Shown here: piece after piece, positions 55,605-64,000 of the stretch | How the letters are laid out: each line of letters opens with the position of its first letter | How positions within the stretch are numbered: the first letter of the stretch is position 1 | NCBI GenBank assembly: GCA_036925085.1 | Contig: JAUPFP010000028.1 | Location: forward strand, 2,006,001 to 2,070,000 | Source: Brachycybe producta | Lineage: Eukaryota > Arthropoda > Diplopoda > Playtdesmida > Andrognathidae | Length of the DNA stretch: 64,000 nucleotides | Direction: 5' to 3' | The notes under the pieces: generated by a model | What the model was told of the DNA's origin: nothing | What the model saw: the letters and a program-made list of their open reading frames with translations, nothing else | Database searches by the model: none | Program-made: the position numbers and the translations under genes

Positions 55605-55794
55605 CTGTCTTTGTCAGATATTTGCTCTGTGCTATAACCAGTGACTACAAAACAGATTCACTAACCACAACTGTAAAAGAGAATTCCTGTGAACATTCTA
55701 GTTTTTAAATAGATAATTAAAAAAAACCGAGCAAGTGTAGTGAACATTTTAAAGCGTTACATCATATTAGAGGTGGGAGCCAACAGGAAAATGA

Positions 55795-55900
55795 AATATG
55801 CGTGGTGGTGGCGCGGACCCCGTATCATTCAAAAATCAGCGCAGCGGTGTCGTACAGAAAAACCGGTGGCGCTCGGTGCGCCGTGGTGCATTTGCATGAA
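55795..55900. other. Small GC-rich, CpG-containing patch
   Basis: GTGGTGGTGGCGCGGACCCC, then AGCGCAGCGGTGTCGTAC, GGTGGCGCTCGGTGCGCCG and finally an octamer ATTTGCAT at 55890-55897. It stands out from the AT-rich surroundings. It may be a repeat remnant or a regulatory element; there is no open frame and no tRNA-like box pair. Confidence 0.4.
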
Positions 55901-56987
55901 AAAAGTAATTTTGTAAAAATCAATGTAAATATCGTATTGTGTCATGCTTATATCGATATTTTCGCATCAAAACTCTAACCAAGTTTTTGTTTCCTTTAAC
56001 GGTTTAAATCATGTGTTTTCGGGATGAGGTTTCATATGGAAGGTGGTCTGGTGGCTCGCACTTGTACATCATATAAGCTCCTAATTTTTGGTGGCATATT
56101 TTGTTGCCTGTGTCTGTGTGTTTTTTTTTGTTCTTCTTAAAAGTTGACAGTAATAGTAGTAACCAAAAAAAATCACAAGCTCAATTGTAAATAGTGATGG
56201 CAAAAAAAGAGTAGGCCCTACACGTTAAAAAAGATGTAGCAAAAAAAAAATCAGTTGGTCAATTGATGCCTCAGTTATGGTTCAGGCTTCTTGACGACAC
56301 CACAAAATCCCAATGGCACAAATCACAAATTCTACAAACTCCCTTTTACAAAAAAAAAAAACTGGTACTTTTTTTTTTCTTCAAGAATCACCTAAAGGAG
56401 ACGTAAATCAGAAAATGTCCGAAGTTGACTTGACTATTGTTTGCAGTTGCGATTTGCAATTTTGTTGGCATCAGCATTTGATCTCGATAATCCTTTAGCA
56501 ATGCTTTAGTGTCTAACCATAGGAGGAATACTCAAAGTTTTCATTAAAAGGGGCCACACCATACAGTATTTCAAAATACAACAAATAAAAAAATACTGTC
56601 TCGGTATTGTTGTCCGTGAATGATGTCGACAGTTAGTTGATGGTTGTTGATGAGCCATGAGTGAGTGGCGAGTTTGAATGAAACAATAGAGAACAAAATA
56701 CTGGTAGCTCAACATTCAGGCATTGGTTCACACTGTGCAGTAATTGAGAAACAATACTTGGTGGCTCTTTACTGTGCGTGTGCATAAGGCAATCATCAAA
56801 TTAGTAGAGAGCTAGCTAAGCTTGCCATTGTTGCTATATTAATTCGTGGTGTGCACAAGGCCTCATTTCTAGGTTTATAAATGTGTAAATTGCTTGTAAG
56901 AATTTTAAGACAGTACTACTTCACAGAAATAAAATTAAAAAAATCGAAACTCACAAACAAATCTTTTCTTATTTAAAAAAAAAACCT
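55901..56987. other. AT-rich non-coding stretch
   Basis: No gene or clear repeat is recognised. Confidence 0.4.
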
Positions 56988-56991
56988 TTAA

Positions 56992-57540
56992 AGGGACCAT
57001 TACCTCTAGAAATTTCTTTTCAAAATATTGTCAAGACTTACACAACAATTGTCAAAACAATTTTTAAATTTTAAAATAAGTCAATAAACCATAAAAATGA
57101 AGTGACTTTCCTGAGTCACCAAACGGCGCCATTTTAAATTTCCAAAAACAGAAGTCTCTCCTCATTTTTGTGGCAAAGGTTGTCAACCTCACATTTTCAG
57201 AATTCCTTAATCAAATACATGTATTCCCTTATGCATGTTTAACTCAATACAATCTTCCATGTGGGGATTAATTTCAAATATTAAATTCATAGTACTTTGA
57301 AATGAAAGTAATGAGTGAGGTGATCGCAACACATCAGAATTTGAGTAGAGGAGTAGACTTTGGGGGATTTTGTTGCCAATGTGCATCTATCTGATAAAGT
57401 CAATTTATAGGAAGTCAACTGATTTTTAATTTTTTAAATTATATTAAATCACTTACTTTAAATTTTAAAAATTGTTTTGGTAATTGTTGAAGAATTCTTG
57501 ACAAGATTTTGACAAGAAATTTCTGGAGGTAATGGTCTCT
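56992..57540. mobile_element. TTAA-flanked MITE, family TT2
   Basis: TTAA at 56988-56991 and 57541-57544 bound the element. Left end AGGGACCATTACCTCTAGAA, then ATTGTCAAGACTTACACAAC. Right end AATTCTTGACAAGATTTTG, then TTTCTGGAGGTAATGGTCTC. The TIRs pair over about 90 bases. The interior is unique, non-coding, and includes ACGGCGCCATTTT. A second right end of this family lies at 54540-54622. Confidence 0.88.
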
Positions 57541-57544
57541 TTAA

Positions 57545-57959
57545 GATGGTTTATGGACAGCTGAGTTTCGAACTTTTGATAATGGTTTTTCAGGAACAAA
57601 ATGTAGAAAATAAAACTAGGAAAAGTTTTAGAAATTAGAATGGTATCTCAATCACTTAAGGTTATTTTCATGTTGAAATCATTAAAAATAAACCTTTTTT
57701 TTAGATACAAATTAGAAAATCTATGCTGTATGCTAATCTTCGTCTGTTTAAATAAAGAATGGGTAATTTTCAAATTCACATCCTTATTTTGAAATATATC
57801 AACATGAAAATGCCCTTAATTTACACTCATATTAATAGCTTTCTTTTGTACTGTATATGATTGAACCAATAAATAAATAAATAAATATAGTTTCTAAAAC
57901 ACAGCCTAGTTTCACTTCATACTCAAGAGTTCGAAACCCGTGTACACTTTAAAACCATT
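57545..57959. mobile_element. TTAA-flanked MITE, family TT1, full copy
   Basis: It begins GATGGTTTATGGACAGC directly after the TTAA at 57541-57544 that also ends the TT2 element, and finishes TACACTTTAAAACCATT before TTAA at 57960-57963. Both inner arms are present (AAAGTTTTAGAAATTAGAAT and TAGTTTCTAAAACACAG), with an (AAAT)n insertion at 57873-57888. Confidence 0.88.
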
Positions 57960-58312
57960 TTAATGGTAAAATGGTAAAAATTAAATTATTATCTTCAAAT
58001 TATTGTTAATAAACTTTGAATTATAATCGTAATATTGCATTTAAAAACACTGGAACGCCCACTTTTTATAATGTACATTTTTCTCTGAACCAGCTAACCA
58101 ATTGATATACTGCTACCATTCATTAGAAAATCTTTTTGAGGGCGCACAAAAATAACCAATTGGCCATAATTTGAAAACAATTCAGAAAAAAAAAATCACT
58201 GTAAAAAAAATGGAAATGTATTTTTTTCTCAAATCAAAACTACGAATTATGTAAAGGAGCGACTAAAAGTAGCTTGCAGTGATTGCCTGCCTTCAGGGAA
58301 AACGAAATTTAA

Positions 58313-58687
58313 GATGGTTTATGAACAGCTGATGTTCGAACTATTAATCACTTATTTTGTTTTTCAGTTGCAGACTTTAAAAAAAAACTAGAAAGTGTTT
58401 TAGAAACTAGAATTTTTGGCTCAATAGTTTAAGGCTATTTTATGTTTATATTGTTCAAAATAAACTTTTTATATAGACAGAAATTTAAAAAAAACATCAT
58501 CCTCTACAAGTTGGGTTATTTTCAAACTCAAATAAAAAGCTTATTTTGAAAGGTTTAAACAGAAAAATACCCATAAGTGACTTGGCTGCTCTTCTAGTTT
58601 CTAAAAGACATTCAAGTTTTTTTTTATTTTTGTACCTGAAAGACAAAATAATAGGAGTTCGAGAGGCGTTTACACTTAAAAACAACC
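58313..58687. mobile_element. TTAA-flanked MITE, family TT1, full copy
   Basis: TTAA at 58309-58312, then GATGGTTTATGAACAGCTGA. Right end TGTACCTGAAAGACAAAATA, then GGCGTTTACACTTAAAAAC and AACC, followed by TTCA (mutated TTAA). Inner arms GAAAGTGTTTTAGAAACTAG and TTCTAGTTTCTAAAAGAC are well kept. The GCAGTGATTGCCTGCC word lies just left of it at 58276. Confidence 0.9.
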
Positions 58688-58716
58688 TTCAGAATTAAAA
58701 TAATACGAGTGATTAA

Positions 58717-58845
58717 GGTGTATTTACTAGTAAACTAAAGAAAAAATATTTCTGTTGAAGTTGAAGCTGAATTTGTGCGTGTTTTTTTTTCAGCTGCTTT
58801 CAACTAATAATTTTTTTTCAGCTTCAGCTCACTAGTAAATCCACC
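58717..58845. mobile_element. TTAA-flanked MITE, family TT3
   Basis: TTAA at 58713-58716 and 58846-58849. Left end GGTGTATTTACTAGTAAACT; right end AGCTCACTAGTAAATCCACC. Inner GTTGAAGTTGAAGCTGAA pairs with TTCAGCTTCAGCTC. At 129 bases it is nearly all palindrome. Its terminal GGTGG/CCACC matches the right end of TT1. Confidence 0.92.
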
Positions 58846-58849
58846 TTAA

Positions 58850-60713
58850 GTGTGATACATGGGTGGTGGTTTTCTTTTCCATATCATGACTCTAATGTCC
58901 ATAATGTTTGCAACCAAAGTAAGTCCAGAAGAAATAAATAGAAACCTTAGCTGTCAAGTCACATGTTTATTAGCAATGGATTTCTAACTTAAATTTGTTA
59001 CTTATATATAAGTCATTCTTTTTATTTTCTGTGGATATATTTGGTTCTTTTCATTTGTGATCACAGAGGATTTTTTCTTCTTCTTGTTGCTTAAAAGCTA
59101 AAGCCGTATACGCTCGTATATATAAAAAAAATAAACAGTTTAGTTTGACGTTATAAATAATGAATATAAATTGATCGAGCTTTGCGACAAACCTTTAAAG
59201 TTGTTTCAAAGCAAAAGCAAAGCAAAAGTAAATGCTTTCAAAGAAAAAAAAAGTGACTTTGCAAAAATATTTTGACCGAAATTAAAAGACTTTACTTTTA
59301 AAGACTTTAAGGTTGTATAGCAGCAACACCTTATATCATGTACAACAACTAAATTGTATATAGGTAACTTTTATCTATGTTATTTATGTGATAGATAGAA
59401 AGAGGGAGGGAGAGAGAGATATTGAAGAGAGAAAGAGAGAGAGAGAAAAGGTATATCTTGCAGCATATATAGTGGATTTTAAAAGTGTAGCAATATTGTG
59501 GCGCCAACAGAAATTACCACAGAAATTGCTTTAAATTTTTTTTTTTCGTTAGCGATATGGTCTACGCATAACTGTATAAACTGAAATATATATACAGTAA
59601 AACTTGGGACATCTTAAAGAGTATATGGAAAGGGGTCGTGACCCAATTTGTTTTCATGTAACACCATAGAAAGCAAAAAAAAAATGAAATGGGCAGCTGT
59701 CCAAAATATACTGATGCCATAGTTACAGCATGTAGTTGACTTTTCCATGGTAATACCCCCCCCCCACCCCCCCCCCCCCAATCCAATATCATTGACAATA
59801 CAATAAAAAGTGGTGGAAACCAGCTTCTAGTTTATTTATTTTTTGAACACCACTGTAAAAGCAGTTGTGACCGTGATTGTGTGTTTTCATTTTTGATGTC
59901 TTTTAAAAAAAAGAACTATTTATGCCAATGTTTTTTTAACTTTGAAGTTGAAAACAATCTCACATTTGTTCATTTCAAACTACTAGAAAAAAAAAAGTTA
60001 ATATTGAAACAGATCAACCTGAAAAATACTCTCTTAGACTATTCATTTCCTCTTCTAGTTTATAATAAACTTTCAATTTTTTTTCCTTCGAATTGAATGA
60101 ATGTTTTTAACATTCTTTGACACTATCTTCAAAAACCAGAAAACAGGATCTCTTTATTCATATTTGATAATTTAAAATTTTCTGCTAAATATTTTCAACT
60201 GTTTTTTTTTTGGTCATAAAATATGACTCGACATCTCAGCAGACATCTATCTATTCACCATACATGAATGATGAACTTCATTGGAAGTCAACTGAAAGTA
60301 ATAGAGCTCAAAGAAGTATGGTTACATTTTTTTCTTCTTCTCTATTTTTCCAATTTTCCATATATTTGTGGATCGAGCCCTCAAGATATACTAAAATTGT
60401 ACTGAAGTACGAAAAGATGCTGCGATTGCCTTTTTTTATATGCAAAAAAAAATGCTCTTTATCGATTGATTGACTGATCTCACCCCAATAAGTTACTCCC
60501 CCCCCCTATGTGAGCTATCGCTTTTATAGGTGAAGTCCAACTGAGTAGCAATGAGTGCCACCGGTGACTCAATTAACGAATGTTGGTTGCAAATAAAAGA
60601 CAAAACAAGATTTAAGTAATAGCAGCCACACGGCTCATTAAAATAATCATAATATTTACTATTTACTATTTACTATGCATTAAAAAATAAATGGACACCC
60701 AATCATCTACAGT
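58850..60713. other. AT-rich non-coding stretch
   Basis: A GAGA patch lies at 59395-59450 and an interrupted C24 tract at 59756-59779. No gene is recognised. Confidence 0.45.
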
Positions 60714-61460
60714 ATGTGTGTCTGGTCTCTGTTGTTGTGCGTGTGCTCTTTCATTTTGTGTTTGAGTGTGTTTGTGCTGCCCTCATTTGGTGTTTATTGT
60801 ATGCTCTGTCGTTTTGTGCGTGTAATGCTCTTTCATTGTGTGTGTGCGTGTATAATGAAATTCCGTCCACCTACCTCATTTTATGTGCTGTGCTGTATCA
60901 TTTTATGTGCGTGCTCTGTCATTTTGTGTTTGTATGCTCTTTTTATCTTGTTTGTGTTCTTTCATTTTGTGCGTGTTCTTTCACTTTGTACGTGTTTTTT
61001 GATGTTGTGCGTGTTTTTTTTTATTTTGTTTGTGCTCTTTCATTTTGTGCTTTCTGTCTCAATTGTGTGCGTGTTCTCTTTTTTGTGCGTGTTCTTTCAT
61101 TTTGTGCGTGTTTTTATTTTTGTGCGTGTTCTTTCATTTTGTGCGTGTTTTTTTATTTTGTTTGTGCTCTTTCATTTTGTGCTTTCCGTCTCAATTGTGT
61201 GCGTGGTCTCTTTTTTTGTGCGTGTTCTTTCATTTTGTACGTGTTTTTTGATGTTGTGCGTGTTTTTTTATTTTGTTTGTGCTCTTTTATTTTGTGCGTG
61301 CTGCTTGTTTCAATGTGTTTGTGTGATCTTTGATTGTTTTTGCTTTGTCTCCAATTTTGTAAATGTGGCCTTACGTTTTGTGTGTACGTGTTTTTTTTTT
61401 TCTCTTCTTTTTGTGGGGTGTGCTCTCTTTGTTTTTGAGTGTGTCTTACAAGACTAGTAT
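60714..61460. repeat. Minisatellite, unit TTTCATTTTGTGCGTGTTC (~21 bases)
   Basis: More than 25 diverged units of GTGCGTGTTCTTTCATTTTG and shortened forms follow one another. A higher-order duplication of about 130 bases (CATTTTGTGCTTTCTGTCTC at about 61039 and CATTTTGTGCTTTCCGTCTC at about 61171) is visible. All three + frames stay open for long distances (247 and 205 codons) because the unit is stop-free and close to a multiple of three. The predicted Cys/Phe/Val repeats (VRVLSFCACFF-like) are a product of the repeat, with no independent evidence of coding. Confidence 0.88.
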
Positions 61461-62839
61461 GTGTATGCCATGTTTTCCCATTCTTTTTTTTCTTTTGCAT
61501 GTTTTGTTATATAGAGAGTGTGTCACAAAAATGATACTAGAAGGTAAATAGCTTGAAGCACAAGTTAGGTTCAAACACATTTCAGTGTCTATCAGTAATT
61601 TTGTCACCCTCCCTCTGACAGTCCCCATTTTCATTTGAAGTGTTCTTGTAACGTACAACAAATTCTTTTTTTTTTTTTTCAAGTAAAGCACACAAACAAT
61701 AAATTGGTTGTTGGTACATTACTGTCATTCTTTTTTTTTTCATCTTTCACGAGTTAATTGTATATTGTATTTTTATTGTTGTTTTCAAACAACATTTCTA
61801 ATGTTACATACTTGAATTGGATTTTTAAAAAAAAAATGAAATTGTGGTTGACCATTGTCACACACGAACACTGATCTTTTCCATTGGTTTTTTAAATCAA
61901 TACTCAGACTCTTGACTACACTTCTTCTGTGATGATAATGATTCTTGTTGTTGTAGTTGGTGTACATGTGTTGATGTTTGACTGAATTAAAGTTTACTTT
62001 TGGTCACTTGGGCTGTGGCAAAAGACGAACTTCAGTCGAAAAAGAATATTTAATGAATCATTATGAATGTAGGCCCTAATATTAAAATTGTATAAAAATA
62101 ACCTTAAAAAGTTATATTTTCTGGATTCACACTCAAATGCACATTTAGATGAGGCCCCAAATGAAAGACGGAAACCTGGCACTTAAATTTCTACCTGAAT
62201 CCTTTGAACAGTTTTTGAATATAGAAAATTCTGTTGAAGAATACTGAATGGGAAAATAAAATATTTTTATATTGACACCCTGTTCAGAAGGGTTCAGTTT
62301 GCCTTAAGAGGGTTACAGAAGCATCACGGACATTTTTTTTTGATAGACGACACTGATTGCAGTGTCTGACATCAGAGGCGCCACTTGTATTGAATTAGCA
62401 TAGACATAATCCTAATTTAAATTTCAAACATACAGTTAGGTTTGGTAGCCATTATCTGGAGACATATAAGTTTTTAAAATGTGATTAAAACTGTAATAAA
62501 TATTAGATTGTTTAATGGAACTGATTAAGATTTTTCAGACTTTAAATCTGCCTTTAAATATTTTTAATTAAGTATTTAAAAAGGTGTTTTTTTTTCCCTA
62601 TGCAAAATCTCATAGCAAAAAAAAAGCTACATATTTGGTAGCCATTATCTTTTTTTTTACAAAAGAGATAATAGTAAAATAAAAAAATGTGGTGGTAGAT
62701 TTATTTGTTTTCTATAAGAACAAGTAAATTTCATTACCTAATTGCATACGTTTATTTTTATATTGAAGTAAAAGTCAATAAATAAGAATCTGATTCAGTC
62801 AAGGCCTGGTTAGAGAGTACGTATTTGAATTTCGTTTGA
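61461..62839. other. AT-rich non-coding stretch
   Basis: T14-T16 tracts near 61665 and 61730 and nothing coding. No complete repeat is recognised. Confidence 0.4.
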
Positions 62840-62981
62840 ACCGAAATGAGCGCGCATGCGCAGAAGCGGTTTAACGCCGTTTGAGAAAGTTGAAAACGAC
62901 GCCATTTTTCCACCGCTTCCATGGAAAACGACGTCGTTTTAAAAAGAATAACCAACCCTACATGGAAGATTTCTGATTAAG
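62840..62981 (+). promoter_or_regulatory. Candidate promoter and non-coding first exon
   Basis: A CpG-containing patch holds GCGCATGCGC at 62852-62861, a perfect NRF1-type palindrome, then ACGCCGTTTGAG, then AACGACGCCATTTTTCC (the reverse strand reads AAATGGCG, a YY1-like core) and AACGACGTCGTT. About 120 bases later ATTAAG is followed by GTAAGA (from 62982), a consensus splice donor. NRF1 and YY1 sites near a start site followed by a donor are common in animal housekeeping promoters. No TATA or initiator can be fixed and the transcript start is unknown. AAGATGGCGAAA at 63264 is a second YY1-like site. It could also be a repeat remnant. Confidence 0.35.
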
Positions 62982-63463
62982 GTAAGAATATTAAGTGCAA
63001 AGAACAATAAAATTTAAAAAAATCTACCTTTAGCAGCGATTTTTTAGTCAAAAATGACCACACAAATCGCCGTATATAAGGTGAATGATTTCGTTTATGT
63101 TTTTGTTTTAGAGTCGCTTCCCTAACTAAAATTATGTAATTTTATTACGAAATTTCTCTAAATCTTTATTTTTATATTTATTTTTTTCAAAAATTTACAA
63201 AAATTTGCTAGAAAAAAGCAAAATAAAATACGTTGGTGACAAATCACGCTAACAGACATCCAAGATGGCGAAAAAAATTTGTCCGTTGTAGCCTCTAATA
63301 CATAGCAAAAAAATTACCATATGTACATAATAAGGTGTATGAGAATAACCATAGTGTTCTATATACATAATAACCAACAATGCGAGCACCATCTATGAAT
63401 ATGTTTAGAAATTAATCTACTTTGTAACCCTCTTAATGTTGGTATCTAATATGTTTTATTTAA
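62982..63463. other. AT-rich stretch, possible intron
   Basis: TATGTTTTTGTTTTAG ending at 63111 is acceptor-like, but no open exon follows. Nothing else is recognised. Confidence 0.3.
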
Positions 63464-63560
63464 GATGGTTTATGAACAGCTATTTTTTGAACTCTAGATT
63501 ATTCTGTCTTTCAGGAACAAAATTAAGAGAAATTAGAAAGTGTTTTAGAAACTAGAGGTG
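63464..63560. mobile_element. TT1 MITE, left end only
   Basis: TTAA at 63460-63463, then GATGGTTTATGAACAGC, TTATTCTGTCTTTCAGGAAC and GAAAGTGTTTTAGAAACTAG. The match then stops where the G-rich repeat begins. Confidence 0.85.
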
Positions 63561-63578
63561 TATGTCAATTATTGTAAA

Positions 63579-64000
63579 GACCTACATAAAGCCCATAGGC
63601 CAGTGGGCTGGGCTGGGCCTGGGCCGGCATTTTTATGTTAAAGGCCCATGGGCCTGGTGGGCTTCGTGGGTTTGGTGGCCTTTGTGGCATCACGGGTTTG
63701 GAAGGCGTTTCATCATTTCACTCATGGGGTTCTTTACAAATGTATAGAACTGAACCACATATATTATTTCACACGTTAATAAAAGTATAACATATTCCTC
63801 ACTGACCAATCAATAAAATAAACATATTAGAGCCATTAATGGGGCAGTTTCTGTTCTTGATAAGCACGTGAACCTGTGAAACATTTAGTGTGGAAATTAG
63901 AGACTTACACAAAGCCCATGGGATGGTGGGTTGGGTTGGGCTTAGATCGGCATATTTATGTTAAAGGCCCATGGGACTGGTGGGCCTCGTGGGCTTCGTG
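63579..64000 (+). repeat. G-rich tandem repeat, period about 323 bases, with quadruplex motifs
   Basis: AAAGCCCATAGGCCAGTGG... at 63588 recurs as AAAGCCCATGGGATGGTGG at 63911. Both units share CGGCAT(T/A)TTTATGTTAAAGG, then CCCATGG(G)(C/A)CTGGTGGGC and CGTGGG. The second unit is cut by the window edge. Each unit has four GGG runs with short loops on the + strand: 63605-63623 and 63920-63940. A 61-codon Trp/Gly-rich frame here is a by-product of the repeat. Confidence 0.85.

Noticed and set aside
60714-61457. 247-residue Cys/Phe-rich open frame
   Set aside because: It is wholly made of a stop-free minisatellite unit, and other frames of the same array are open as well. There is no start context, domain or codon bias to support a gene.

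Overview
This window looks like a stretch of nuclear genome from an animal, most likely a marine invertebrate. I lean to a lophotrochozoan such as a mollusc, but that is only an impression from the repeat style. The DNA is strongly AT-rich, full of long A/T homopolymers and (CT)n, (CA)n and (GAT)n microsatellites. It has no operons or dense coding. It carries animal-type mobile elements: mariner transposases, LINE 3' ends and LTR retroelements. I see no complete protein-coding gene. The window is probably intergenic or inside very large introns.

The only host-gene signals are two candidate 5' exons on the + strand. One (27196-27258) has a splice acceptor, an in-frame stop, an ATG with four further codons, and a GTGAGT donor. 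The other (about 62840-62981) is a small GC-rich patch with a perfect NRF1-type palindrome and a GTAAGA donor. Both are hypotheses that need transcript data.

The rest is mostly transposon debris. Coding remnants are an internally deleted mariner-like element with intact ends (4720-5442), a second mariner fragment (46895-47190), two LINE C-terminal remnants (23600-23830 on +, 43082-43270 on -), and three related LTR-like blocks (18665-19070 on -, 20030-20445 on +, 52483-53164 on +). The last block is followed by a truncated gag-like frame. A degraded, unidentified coding region lies on the - strand at 19440-19925.

The main content is a dense population of non-coding terminal-inverted-repeat elements (MITEs) and fold-back palindromes. 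At least eight families can be told apart by eye. Three of them (called TT1, TT2 and TT3 here) are bounded by TTAA, the target of piggyBac-type transposases, and at 57541-57544 two different families abut and share one TTAA. Other families have termini built on TTATTACACGGCAC, TCACATTACTCAACA, CCTTGTTTC, CTGCACTTGTGGTCGAAC and AGAAGTGATACCA. There are also large palindromes (11532-11946, 4532-4718, 43519-43689), a pair of hairpins with the same loop (50710-50802), and several tandem arrays, including a 191-bp satellite-like repeat, a TTTCATTTTGTGCG minisatellite and a G-quadruplex-forming 323-bp repeat at the right edge.

No tRNA, rRNA, CRISPR or bacterial feature was seen. All boundaries were read by eye and should be taken as good to about 5-20 bases unless stated otherwise.
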